This document shows positions 29,376 to 38,067 of a DNA stretch of 64,000 nucleotides, in pieces. Every line of letters starts with the position of its first letter. The first letter of the stretch is position 1. The notes under the pieces are model-generated. The model had not been told where the DNA came from, made no database searches, and was given only the letters and a program-made list of their open reading frames with translations. Source of the DNA: Propionispira raffinosivorans DSM 20765 (GTDB lineage: Bacteria; Bacillota; Negativicutes; Selenomonadales; Selenomonadaceae); the NCBI RefSeq assembly GCF_000381065.1, contig NZ_KB905840.1:1-64000 (forward strand), written 5' to 3'. Made by a program: the position numbers and the translations under genes.

Positions 29376-30632
29376 ATGAATAAAAGTAAGGGGATTGGTC
29401 TTTTTTCACTTTGCGGCCTTATTATTGGTCCGATTATTGGGTCAGCCATTTTATTATTGCCACCGATTATTTATGCTAAGATTGGTGACTGGGCAATTGT
29501 GGCTTGGTTGGTGATTATGGTATTAGGCAGTGTATTTGCCTATGTATTTATCTATTTAAGTTTGAAAAGTCCAGGGAATGAAGGGGTTGCTTTGGCGGTG
29601 GGGAAAATGCTGGGGCCTTTCTGGCAAGAACTTTGCTCTAATTTTCTTACGACGGCTGTTTTCTTCGGTCCGATGGCGGTTTTGTTGACGGCAGCTGGAT
29701 TTTTAAAAAACTTCAGCTTTCTTAAGATGCTAAATAGCGAATTTATTGTATGTATTTTAGTTTTTATTTGTATTGGCTTACTTGTAAGCGGCGTTAAATC
29801 CTTTGCCCGGTTTAATTTACTCGTTACGGCTTGTACGGTTGTCTCATTAGCGGCCGGTAGTTTATATACTTTAGTGACGGCAGCCGATATTCAATTACCA
29901 CAGACGATGGTCTCCTTGCATGATTTTGGTTATAGCTTGTTACTTTTGTTTTGGGCTATTGTTGGCTGGGAGGTTATTGGTAATTATATCGAGGACATCA
30001 AGAATCCTGAAAGAACATTACGTAAAGCCATGACGATCAGTGTTATCATTATAAGTGGTGTCTACCTTCTGGTGGCCTTATCACTGCAGAGTTTTTTAGG
30101 TGAACATACAATAATCGCTATTATGCAGCCTTTATTTGGTAGTCTAGCTGTGCCGTTTTTAAGTATTGTAGCGGCAGGACTTTGTATTTCTACATATCTT
30201 ATGATTGTTGGTGCTGTTACCAGAATGAATGCAAAACGAGCTGAAAATGGCAGGCTGCCAGCTTATTTGGCACAAACGAATCGCTATGGAAGTCCGGTCA
30301 ATGCTATTTTTACACTTACGGGAATTCATATGATTACACTGAGTTTGCTTGCTGGGGATGTTTTAACATTGGATAGTTTGGTTGCCTGTGCTAATGTTTT
30401 TTTCTTGGCAAATGCCATGATTGGTTTAGCGGCAGGGTTTCGTATTTTAGATAATGTAAAATTGAAATTTGCGATTTCAATTTTAATGATCGCTTTCGCA
30501 GGCTTACTAAGCAAAGCAACACTCTGGAGTCTGTTCATTTTTGTGCTGGTCTTTTTCGTATCATGGAAAGCCCATCAAAGACATAAACGCACTCGAAAAG
30601 CAGAACCTGTTTATCGCTCGGATATGCATTAA
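29376..30632 (+). CDS. Amino acid permease, YjeH-like APC family
   Basis: 418 residues with about 12 membrane segments. The first segment carries GLFSLCGLIIGPIIGSAILLLPP, and EVIGNYIEDIKNPERTLRKA near 205-225 is an APC-superfamily loop. Length and pattern resemble YjeH, a methionine and branched-chain amino acid exporter, but direction of transport is not certain. The start is ATG 29376 with AAGGAG seven bases upstream; the open frame extends 43 codons further upstream without a ribosome site and over the promoter region. It is divergent from the AraC regulator. Confidence 0.82.
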   Translation: MNKSKGIGLFSLCGLIIGPIIGSAILLLPPIIYAKIGDWAIVAWLVIMVLGSVFAYVFIYLSLKSPGNEGVALAVGKMLGPFWQELCSNFLTTAVFFGPMAVLLTAAGFLKNFSFLKMLNSEFIVCILVFICIGLLVSGVKSFARFNLLVTACTVVSLAAGSLYTLVTAADIQLPQTMVSLHDFGYSLLLLFWAIVGWEVIGNYIEDIKNPERTLRKAMTISVIIISGVYLLVALSLQSFLGEHTIIAIMQPLFGSLAVPFLSIVAAGLCISTYLMIVGAVTRMNAKRAENGRLPAYLAQTNRYGSPVNAIFTLTGIHMITLSLLAGDVLTLDSLVACANVFFLANAMIGLAAGFRILDNVKLKFAISILMIAFAGLLSKATLWSLFIFVLVFFVSWKAHQRHKRTRKAEPVYRSDMH

Positions 30633-30870
30633 GGGTCAATATTTCAGCATGATATTTTGCCCTTTAATGGTGGCTGAAAAATATTATTCTTAATGAATCA
30701 AAGGAGTTAAAGATAAAATACAGAAATTACTTATGTATATAGAACGCATTAAAGAAATTACATCCGATTGCCATATAAAATGTTTAATGCCATATATAGA
30801 TAAGACTACAAATAAATTAGGCAATATAAAAAAATAACGGGTCGGTTTTAGAAAAAAGGAGTGTGGTCGT

Positions 30871-31437
30871 ATGTACAAACCAATTGAAAATAGAGTAGCT
30901 CATTTGAGTGAAAATTTAATTGGGTTAAATATAAGCTTATTGATTTTAGCTTTTTTGGTCATTGGCATGGATCATATGGGGTATTTAGGGACGAATTTGT
31001 CCTTTCGTGCGATCAAAGGAATTGGTAAAGAATTTGGTACTATAACAATTATCATCGCCATAATTGCTTTTATGAATTACGTATTGCGGGAAATTTATCT
31101 TCAAATCACACGCAATAAAATTGCTCTTTCGCAAACGATGAACCGGCTATATAAGAATCTAATGAAAGATGTTCGCTTGTTGCATCCTTTGGTCGGTACG
31201 GTAGCAATTTATGCCGGAATCTTGCACGTTTATTTTGTGTGGTTTCGTGGGGTACATAATTTTAATCTTAGTATTGCTTTTGGGATTTTGGCACTTTTGT
31301 TGTTATTATTTTTATTGTATATAGGACATAAAATTCGATGCATGCCGCAAAATAAAAAGTTGCGAACGATCCATAAAATGATAGCATATTCATTTTTGGT
31401 CTTTTATGTTTTACATATTGCCATAAAAAGTGATTGA
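30871..31437 (+). CDS. Four-to-five-helix membrane protein with two His-x13-His pairs, ferric-reductase-like
   Basis: 188 residues, strongly hydrophobic, with membrane segments near 20-37, 55-72, 105-123, 134-152 and 168-185. H105 and H119 are 14 apart within one helix, and H168 and H182 are 14 apart in another. That spacing is the bis-heme ligand pattern of the ferric reductase/NADPH oxidase/MsrQ membrane domain, so a two-heme b-type cytochrome is inferred. There is no flavin or NAD domain. The next gene starts 31 bases downstream. RBS AAAAAGGAG precedes the ATG. Confidence 0.6.
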   Translation: MYKPIENRVAHLSENLIGLNISLLILAFLVIGMDHMGYLGTNLSFRAIKGIGKEFGTITIIIAIIAFMNYVLREIYLQITRNKIALSQTMNRLYKNLMKDVRLLHPLVGTVAIYAGILHVYFVWFRGVHNFNLSIAFGILALLLLLFLLYIGHKIRCMPQNKKLRTIHKMIAYSFLVFYVLHIAIKSD

Positions 31438-31468
31438 TTGTATCAAGGGAAATAGGGGAGGAATTGTT

Positions 31469-31783
31469 ATGAAGCAAGTAAGTACGACATTTGAAACTTT
31501 TTTAAAAGAAGCCCCAAAGCACGCTCAGGTTTGGCTGGATGCGGTCAAAAAATTAGATGATGCCAGTACCTTGGATGCAAAAACAGAAGAAATTGCGTAT
31601 ATTGCAGTACTTAGTACGGTTGGACTATTGACGGGTCTGCCATTTCACGTAAAACATGCAAAAGAATTAGGCGCAACAAGAGACGAAATAAAAAGTGCAG
31701 TTTTGCTGCCACTTCCAGCCGTTGGCAATAAAGTTGTTGCGGCTTTACCAATAGCGCTGCATGCCTATGATGAAGAAGATTAA
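31469..31783 (+). CDS. Carboxymuconolactone decarboxylase/AhpD-like protein lacking cysteines
   Basis: 104 residues with the helical AhpD-like fold: AYIAVLSTVGLLTGLPFHVKHAKELGATRDEIKSAV. In redox-active members the sequence is CxxC-x2-H; here the place of the cysteines is taken by TGLPFH and the protein has no cysteine at all, so thiol peroxidase-reductase activity is excluded. The histidines remain. The start is ATG 31469 with GGGGAGG eight bases upstream. Probably co-transcribed with the membrane protein before it. Confidence 0.75.
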   Translation: MKQVSTTFETFLKEAPKHAQVWLDAVKKLDDASTLDAKTEEIAYIAVLSTVGLLTGLPFHVKHAKELGATRDEIKSAVLLPLPAVGNKVVAALPIALHAYDEED

Positions 31784-31810
31784 CGGATTTGTTATTGACG
31801 ATGAATGAAA

Positions 31811-31858
31811 AATAAAAGAGCACCGTGCATTTTTGCGCCCGGTGCTCTTTTATTTTAT
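31811..31858. terminator. Bidirectional terminator between the AhpD-like gene and the PhoH gene
   Basis: AATAAAAGAGCACCG (31811-31825) pairs with CGGTGCTCTTTTATT (31840-31854); flanking A and T tracts serve both converging genes and overlap the PhoH stop codon. Confidence 0.9.
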
Positions 31859-33240
31859 AACCGCATAGCAGCTTCGGCGGCAAGCGGTGATCGTTCACAT
31901 TCTTCTGGCAGCATCGTCACTTGAAAGCAGAGTTTGGAACCCATCATTTTTTCACTCGCATAACTGAGACCATTTGATTGGCTGTCCAACAATGGATTAT
32001 CGATTTGTGCTGGATCCCCAAGTAAAATTATTTTTGTGCCAAGCCCCGGTCTGGTTAAAACGGCTTTTGCCTGGCGTGGGGTAGAGTTTTGCATTTCATC
32101 AAAAATTACCCAGTATTTTTGCAAGGAACGACCGCGTTGGTAAGCCAGTGCTTCGGTTTGGATGATTCGTTTTTCAAATAACATATTGACTGTATCTTCG
32201 GTTTGCAGGACATCTTTTTCTTCCGTAGAGTTGCTGCCTGACATTAAGGTAAATAAATTATCTTTAATGGCACGCATATAAGGTTCAATTTTTTCGGCTT
32301 CCGTACCAGGCAGGAAACCAATCCCTTCATCAAGCATGGCATTGGGGCGGCAAATCAGGATATGCTGATATACTTTTGGCTGGCAGTCCATGTAATTGTG
32401 GAGCCCCACGGCTAAGGAATAAAACGTTTTGGCAGTTCCAGAGATTCCTTTTAAGATAACAAGCGGAGCTTCGGTAGAGTTCATCATGAGACATTCTTGC
32501 ATAAAGATCTGCCCAACATTTTTTGGTGTAACGCCAAATGGATTGGTTTTTTGATAGCGCAAATGAACGATTTTTTTCCCATCAAAACGTCCTAGAGCGG
32601 TATGCCGCTCTTTGTCGGTTGATTTTATCAAGAGAAATTGGTTGGTGACGAACGTGGCTGAAGTTAAGACGCTGGCTGATTCATCAAAAATATACAAATT
32701 TGCTGGATCAATTGTTTGCGCATCGTCTTTGTGGAAGTCATTGATGATATCACTCGAAGTATAGGCAACGACACGTCCAGTATATTGTTGATCAATACTG
32801 GAAACTTTGTCGTTACGAAAGTCTTCAGCTTGAATATTTAAAATGGAGGCTTTTACTCGCATATTTGTATCACGGCTGACTAAAATCGTTTGATTGCCGC
32901 TTTCTGCTAAACCTTTGCAGACTTGCAGGATACGATTGTCGGCATTTGATTTGTCCCAATGTGACGGCATTTGTGTAGCTGTATGGTTTGCTTCCAGAAT
33001 CAAAATACCACCGTTATCATTCAGTGAGACGCCTTCGAGTAAATTTCCCTGCAGACGCAGCCGATCAATGATGCGGCTAATATGACGGCTGTTTGCACCA
33101 CGTTCCGTGGATTCTTTTTTAAAGCGATCTAATTCCTCGATAACAACTTCAGGAATGACGACATTGTGTTCACTAAATGCATATAAAGCATTCGGTGAAT
33201 GCAGCAAAACATTGGTATCTATGACATAGTACTTTTTCAT
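31855..33240 (-). CDS. PIN-domain/PhoH-like ATPase (YlaK type)
   Basis: 461 residues. The N-terminal PIN ribonuclease domain starts YYVIDTNVLLHSP, with acidic residues in VIEELDRFKKE and LVSRDTNMRVKA. From about 240 comes the PhoH P-loop ATPase: LKGISGTAKTFYSLAVG (Walker A) and WVIFDEMQNSTPRQAKAVLTRPG (Walker B). The PIN-PhoH fusion (PhoH2) is known as an RNA helicase/RNase, which suggests RNA processing. The start is ATG 33240 with GAGGGGG upstream. It is monocistronic. Confidence 0.9.
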   Translation of the reverse strand: MKKYYVIDTNVLLHSPNALYAFSEHNVVIPEVVIEELDRFKKESTERGANSRHISRIIDRLRLQGNLLEGVSLNDNGGILILEANHTATQMPSHWDKSNADNRILQVCKGLAESGNQTILVSRDTNMRVKASILNIQAEDFRNDKVSSIDQQYTGRVVAYTSSDIINDFHKDDAQTIDPANLYIFDESASVLTSATFVTNQFLLIKSTDKERHTALGRFDGKKIVHLRYQKTNPFGVTPKNVGQIFMQECLMMNSTEAPLVILKGISGTAKTFYSLAVGLHNYMDCQPKVYQHILICRPNAMLDEGIGFLPGTEAEKIEPYMRAIKDNLFTLMSGSNSTEEKDVLQTEDTVNMLFEKRIIQTEALAYQRGRSLQKYWVIFDEMQNSTPRQAKAVLTRPGLGTKIILLGDPAQIDNPLLDSQSNGLSYASEKMMGSKLCFQVTMLPEECERSPLAAEAAMRL

Positions 33241-33488
33241 AGTATCCCCCTCTTCACTGAGAACATCTTCTCAACTCTAGAATAGAGTTTATATAGCTTG
33301 TTTGCGTTAAGAAATGATTAATGTTGTGTTAATATTTTTAAAGTTTTGCCATATAGAATATTTAATGCAAATTATAATAGATATCTTTTTTATACATAAA
33401 CATTTTGTTTACAAAGAACAAACTTTGTTGACAATGAAAATGATTCGACTTATGATAGATACATTAACAAACAAAGGAAGTGCAGACA

Positions 33489-34097
33489 ATGAAACGAGGC
33501 ATAAAACTTATTTTAGGGTGCTTATTGATAAGTCTAAGCATTTTGATTTTTAAACATGCGCATATTACGACGGGTGGAACAACGGGGCTTGCATTGAATT
33601 TATCCTACATATTATCGGTTCCGTTTGATTATGTATTTTTTATGGTGAATTTACCATTTTATATTTTATCGATTCGTGGTATGGGATGGAACTTCACGGT
33701 GGCAACGGCTTTTTCAGTTGGAATCGTTTCTTGCTTTACTGGTATCGAACGCTTTTTGCCGGAACTGGTGATTTCACCGTGGAGTGGTGCTTTATTTGGC
33801 GGCTGTTTAATGGGAATCGGACTTGCTATTTTGTTTTCGGGCAGAAGCTCAATTGCTGGAACGGGTGTCGTAACTGTTTATCTGCAAAAGCGTTTTGGCT
33901 GGAATCCAGGGCGGCTTAATTTGGTTTTTGACAGTGTTATTATCGGATTAGGAACATTTGCTGTGAGTTTAACGGATACTTTGTTTTCCGCATTGTCGAT
34001 TGTTGTAATATCGCTTATTTTAAGCTTTTTCAAAAATCGTATTGCCAATACGTATACATCTGAACCGGCAGTGGGAAGCCTTCGAGTAAATAATTGA
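33489..34097 (+). CDS. YitT/DUF161 family membrane protein
   Basis: 202 residues with five or six membrane helices. The GGTTGLALNLSYILSVPF motif after the first helix and the internal repeat SSIAGTGVVTVYLQKRFGWNPGRLNLVFD are characteristic of the YitT/YczE group, whose function is not established. The start is ATG 33489 with AAAGGAAG eight bases upstream; a GTG at 33480 lies within that site. The next gene starts about 50 bases on, so they may be one unit. Confidence 0.8.
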   Translation: MKRGIKLILGCLLISLSILIFKHAHITTGGTTGLALNLSYILSVPFDYVFFMVNLPFYILSIRGMGWNFTVATAFSVGIVSCFTGIERFLPELVISPWSGALFGGCLMGIGLAILFSGRSSIAGTGVVTVYLQKRFGWNPGRLNLVFDSVIIGLGTFAVSLTDTLFSALSIVVISLILSFFKNRIANTYTSEPAVGSLRVNN

Positions 34098-34150
34098 ATT
34101 GAAAAAAACTGCCGCAAATGGTATTTTATATAGAGAAGGCGGTGGCAGTT

Positions 34151-34762
34151 TTGGAAAAAAAAGAAGCCTTAGAATTTTTGAACCGAGTTGCGGCTGGGTT
34201 GGCAAACATGTTCGGAAATTCTTGTGAGACACTCATTCATGATATGAACAATAAAAAATCATCGATTGTTTCCATCTATCATGGACAAGTAACACAGCGT
34301 AAACAGGGTGAGAGTCTGACGATTTTGGGAGTTAAAGAGGTTGATGATTTTTTTGAGGGCAAAGATTTGGTTAATTGTTTAGGCAAAACGAAAGATGGAC
34401 GTTTGCTTAAAAGTTCAACGTTTCATTTACGCGGCGACGATTATCATTATGCATTAGGCATCAATTATGATTACACGCATTTGGCTATGGCAAAAGCATC
34501 CTTGGAAGAATTTACGGCGGTCGGGCAGCCGATTGAAGAAGCCATTTCTTCATCGAGTAATTTATTGCAGGATATTTTTGATGAATGTTTGAAAATAGTG
34601 GGAAAGCCAGTGGTTATGTTTAATCGAGGCGATCGTCTAAAAATGATTGAATTGCTTATGGAACGTGGTGCTTTTGACTTTACGAAGGGCATTCCAATTA
34701 TTGCTGAAAAATTAAACATTTCTCGTTATACAATTTATAAATACTTAAAGCCTCGGGCTTAA
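34151..34762 (+). CDS. YheO-like PAS/HTH transcriptional regulator
   Basis: About 203 residues. The N-terminal two-thirds is a YheO-type PAS domain (FGNSCETLIHDMNNKKSSIVSI, GDDYHYALGINYDYTHL) and the C-terminus is a helix-turn-helix (GIPIIAEKLNISRYTIYKYLKPRA) as in the HTH_22 group. Such regulators are thought to sense small molecules through the PAS-like domain. The start is uncertain: TTG 34151 follows AGAAGGCGG and fits best; the frame is open back to 34118 (ATG). A terminator follows. Confidence 0.8.
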   Translation: MEKKEALEFLNRVAAGLANMFGNSCETLIHDMNNKKSSIVSIYHGQVTQRKQGESLTILGVKEVDDFFEGKDLVNCLGKTKDGRLLKSSTFHLRGDDYHYALGINYDYTHLAMAKASLEEFTAVGQPIEEAISSSSNLLQDIFDECLKIVGKPVVMFNRGDRLKMIELLMERGAFDFTKGIPIIAEKLNISRYTIYKYLKPRA

Positions 34763-34781
34763 TTCGTATAAAATAGAAAAT

Positions 34782-34818
34782 AAAAAGCAGATAACTGAAT
34801 AAAGTTGTCTGCTTTTTA
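34782..34818 (+). terminator. Intrinsic terminator after the YheO-like gene
   Basis: AAAAAGCAGA-AACT (34782-34796) pairs with AGTT-TCTGCTTTTT (34803-34818), ending in T. Confidence 0.85.
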
Positions 34819-34845
34819 TACAATATATATAGGAGGTTAATTTTA

Positions 34846-35325
34846 ATGGCAGTGAAAGAAATACTTAAATTAGGTAATTCATGTCTTTACGATATATCAA
34901 AACCTGTTTTGCTCAAAGAATGGTCTATGCTGGAAGTGGTTATGAAAGATCTTCATGATACTTTAATGGACTTTCGCCATACATATAAAGCGGGGCGGGC
35001 TGTCGCGGCGCCACAAATTGGAATAATGAAGCGGCTTATTTATTTGAATATAGGTGAACCTAAACTTTTAGTGAATCCAAGTCTGTGCTTTCCCGATACG
35101 GAGATGATAGAGTTATGGGATGATTGCATGAGCTTTCCTAATTTATTGGTCAAGGTACAGCGGTTCAAACGCTGCCAGCTTGAATATACAGATTTTTTTG
35201 GTAAACAGCAAAGCACTTTATTAGAAGGTGATTTAGCTGAATTGATTCAGCATGAATATGACCATTTAGATGGTATTCTGGCGACAGACCGTGCCATAGA
35301 TAAACGTTCTCTGGCTTTAAAATAA
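34846..35325 (+). CDS. Divergent peptide deformylase
   Basis: 159 residues; peptide deformylases remove the formyl group from nascent proteins using a metal. Motif 1 is AGRAVAAPQIG (near residue 48), motif 2 DDCMSFP (near 90) instead of the usual EGCLS, and motif 3 QHEYDHLDG (near 132). The metal ligands (one Cys, two His) and the catalytic Glu are kept, so activity is possible, but motif 2 is unusual. These type-2/3-like paralogs often lie away from fmt. The start has ATAGGAGG upstream. Confidence 0.85.
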   Translation: MAVKEILKLGNSCLYDISKPVLLKEWSMLEVVMKDLHDTLMDFRHTYKAGRAVAAPQIGIMKRLIYLNIGEPKLLVNPSLCFPDTEMIELWDDCMSFPNLLVKVQRFKRCQLEYTDFFGKQQSTLLEGDLAELIQHEYDHLDGILATDRAIDKRSLALK

Positions 35326-35741
35326 GGCTGATACGGGTGACATTTTGTGGATTGACTAAAGTCTTGAGGGAGCTTGTGATTTTGATGTAGTTCGTTCCGT
35401 ATGCTGAGCCTAATAAATTTGCATTGCATTTAAAGTTATAGGTTAAAATGGATGGAATGCTTAAGCGAATATTTCGCCTTGTCTTAGATTTAAGAAGATA
35501 CGGAACGGATATTAACTTTTATTTAATAATAATTAACGCTAAATAAAATTATTATGAGAAGAGAAAAAAGGATACTTTAATATCAGATTTATCAATGTCT
35601 GCTATAGAAATTTGACTAACCCTTATATTATAAGGGTTGAGCGTTGCTCAAGATCATGACAGCGTATTTGATAAGAAAAACAAGTATAAATGATATTAAT
35701 GATAAAACTCATAAATCTGTGATTTTGATTTATTGCATATC
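35326..35741. other. Gene-free region with palindromes upstream of suf
   Basis: No coding region is visible. It holds a perfect 21-base palindrome (35618-35638; arms AACCCTTATA and TATAAGGGTT) directly after a TTGACT, and next to it a TTGAGC-GTT-GCTCAA hairpin (35637-35651). A GCGAA/TTCGC element lies near 35467. The palindrome is a good candidate for a repressor operator, perhaps for an Rrf2/IscR-type regulator, but it lies about 105 bp upstream of the predicted suf promoter. Confidence 0.5.
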
Positions 35742-35770
35742 TTGACAGCGGATAAAAAAAGCAATACAAT
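35742..35770 (+). promoter_or_regulatory. Consensus promoter of the suf operon
   Basis: TTGACA at 35742-35747, a 17-bp spacer and TACAAT at 35765-35770. It lies 82 bp before the sufC start. Confidence 0.75.
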
Positions 35771-35852
35771 AAATTTAATTCCTAGTATTTCGATAAGGAT
35801 AGTTTACTTTTAATATAAATTGCAGATGATTGCTAGAATAAGAGGTGTAAAA

Positions 35853-36590
35853 ATGGCAGAAAAATTTTTAGAAATACGTGGGTTACATGCAGCCATTGAC
35901 GGAAAAGAAATCTTGAAGGGGTTAGATCTTCAAGTAAATAAAGGTGAAATTCATGTCATCTTAGGTCCGAATGGTTCAGGAAAATCTACATTAATGAATT
36001 TGATTATGGGACATCCCAAATATGAAATAATCGCGGGATCAATTGCTTTTGAAGGAGAAGACCTTACAACACTTAAAACGTATGAACGTGCGAGAAGGGG
36101 TCTTTTTTTATCGTTTCAAAATCCAGAAGAAATTCCTGGTATTACGGTGGAAAACTTACTTCGGACAGCAAAAAAATCGATTGATGGCGAAAATATAAAA
36201 ATAATGGCTTTTAAAAAATCATTAGAAAAAACGATGGCAACGCTAAAAATGGATGAGTCTTATGCATCTCGTTATATGAATGTTGGCTTTTCCGGCGGTG
36301 AAAAAAAACGCAATGAAATTTTGCAAATGATGATGATTAATCCAAAACTGGCAATGCTAGATGAAACGGATTCCGGGCTCGATGTCGATGCAGTGCAGAT
36401 CGTATCGGCTGGTGTAAAACATTTTCATACCAAAGAAAATTCCTGTTTGATTATTACACATAACACAAAGATATTAGAACATCTAAAAGTGGATCATGTA
36501 CATATCTTAATGGATGGGAAGATTATTAAACATGGTGATGCGACACTTATTGATGAAATTAGTGAAAATGGTTTCCTTCATTTGAAATAA
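35853..36590 (+). CDS. sufC: Fe-S cluster assembly ATPase SufC
   Basis: 245 residues, an ABC-type cytoplasmic ATPase that powers the SufBCD scaffold. Walker A GPNGSGKST (near 37), Q-loop FQNPEEIPG, the SufC-specific signature SGGEKKRNEILQMM and Walker B LAMLDETDSGLDVDA are all seen. The start is ATG 35853 with AGAGG upstream; the upstream in-frame ATG at 35820 lacks a site. It opens the sufCBDSU operon behind a consensus promoter. Demand from the nitrogenase and other Fe-S proteins in this window makes the system physiologically central. Confidence 0.95.
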   Translation: MAEKFLEIRGLHAAIDGKEILKGLDLQVNKGEIHVILGPNGSGKSTLMNLIMGHPKYEIIAGSIAFEGEDLTTLKTYERARRGLFLSFQNPEEIPGITVENLLRTAKKSIDGENIKIMAFKKSLEKTMATLKMDESYASRYMNVGFSGGEKKRNEILQMMMINPKLAMLDETDSGLDVDAVQIVSAGVKHFHTKENSCLIITHNTKILEHLKVDHVHILMDGKIIKHGDATLIDEISENGFLHLK

Positions 36591-36649
36591 TGAAGGTATA
36601 AACAGGATTTTTTGATTTAGAATTGATATAAGTGAGGTGATCCAAGTTT

Positions 36650-38056
36650 ATGGAGAAGAAAAAAACATTTGTCGAAGATATTGAACGCAGTCTTTATGAT
36701 ATAAAAAATGAAGATCGCTATAGTTATAAAGCAAACCAAGGCTTGACGGAAGACATCGTCCGAGCAATTTCAAAAGAAAAAAATGATCCGGATTGGATGC
36801 TGGATTTCAGGCTTCGGTCACTTGAAGTTTATAATAATACAGCACTTCCTAGTTGGGGACCAGCCCTTGATGAACTAGATATGGATCATATTGTTACCTA
36901 CGTTCGCCCTGACACGACAATGAAGGGCGATTGGAAAGAAGTTCCAGAAGATATTAAAAATACGTTTGATCGTTTGGGTATTCCACAAGCAGAGAAAGAA
37001 TCACTCGCTGGAGTCGGTGCGCAATATGATTCAGAAGTTGTTTACCATAGCATTAAAGAAGATTTGGTGAAGCAGGGTGTAGTTTACACAGATATGGAAA
37101 GTGCGCTTCGCGACTATGAATCCATGGTCAAAGAATATTTTATGCAGTTGGTGACACCAAAAGATCATAAATTTGTCGCATTGCATGGTGCAGTATGGTC
37201 AGGAGGATCTTTTGTTTATGTACCACCTGGCGTGCATGTTGATATTCCGCTGCAATCGTATTTTCGTTTAAATTCACCAGGAGCCGGGCAGTTTGAACAT
37301 ACGTTGATTATTGTCGATAAAGAGGCGAGCCTTCACTTTATTGAAGGTTGTTCGGCACCGAAATATAATGTAACGAATCTACATGCTGGTTGTGTAGAAT
37401 TATATGTAAAAGAAGGGGCACGTCTCCGGTATTCAACAATTGAAAACTGGTCACGTAATATGTTGAATCTCAATACCAAACGTGCCTTAGTGGATAAAGA
37501 TGGTTTAATTGAATGGGTTTCGGGATCATTCGGATCGAAAATTTCAATGCTGTATCCGCGTAGTATTTTGCGTGGCGAGCATGCTCGGGCAGAATTTACG
37601 GGTGTTACGTTTGCTGCGAAAGGGCAGACCTTGGATACAGGCGCGGCTGTGATTCATGCGGCACCGTATACCTCTTCTAATATTAGTACACGTTCTATTT
37701 CCAAAGATGGTGGGGTTGTTGTATATCGTGGTGCTATTAAAGTTGCTCCGAATGCGCATCATTCGAAATCCTCGGTTAATTGTGAATCGTTGATGCTGGA
37801 TGATCTTTCCCGGTCGGATACACTCCCAGTTATGGACATTTTAAATGATGATGTAGATATCGGTCATGAAGCGAAAATTGGTCGTATCAGTGATGAGGCG
37901 ATTTTTTACTTGATGAGTCGTGGCATTAGCGAAGAAGAAGCAAAAGCAATGATTGTCAGAGGTTTTGTGGAACCGATTGCGAAAGAACTGCCACTCGAAT
38001 ATGCGGTGGAAATGAATAACTTAGTTAATCTTGAACTTGAAGGTACGATGGGATAG
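36650..38056 (+). CDS. sufB: Fe-S cluster scaffold protein SufB
   Basis: 468 residues of the right-handed beta-helix SufB family. Conserved features include KANQGLTEDIVRAIS at the N-terminus, VWSGGSFVYVPPGV, the cysteine-bearing EGCSAPKYN and HAGCVEL, and the C-terminal VNCESLMLDD and SDEAIFYLMSRGISEEEA. It receives sulfur from SufSU and assembles the nascent cluster with SufC and SufD. RBS GTGAGGTG precedes ATG 36650, 59 bases after sufC. Confidence 0.95.
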   Translation: MEKKKTFVEDIERSLYDIKNEDRYSYKANQGLTEDIVRAISKEKNDPDWMLDFRLRSLEVYNNTALPSWGPALDELDMDHIVTYVRPDTTMKGDWKEVPEDIKNTFDRLGIPQAEKESLAGVGAQYDSEVVYHSIKEDLVKQGVVYTDMESALRDYESMVKEYFMQLVTPKDHKFVALHGAVWSGGSFVYVPPGVHVDIPLQSYFRLNSPGAGQFEHTLIIVDKEASLHFIEGCSAPKYNVTNLHAGCVELYVKEGARLRYSTIENWSRNMLNLNTKRALVDKDGLIEWVSGSFGSKISMLYPRSILRGEHARAEFTGVTFAAKGQTLDTGAAVIHAAPYTSSNISTRSISKDGGVVVYRGAIKVAPNAHHSKSSVNCESLMLDDLSRSDTLPVMDILNDDVDIGHEAKIGRISDEAIFYLMSRGISEEEAKAMIVRGFVEPIAKELPLEYAVEMNNLVNLELEGTMG

Positions 38057-38067
38057 GGGATGATAGT

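Noticed and set aside
30690-30878. 62-codon minus-strand open frame before the bis-histidine membrane protein
   Set aside because: A/T-rich, overlaps the ribosome site of the real gene, and has no recognisable protein features.
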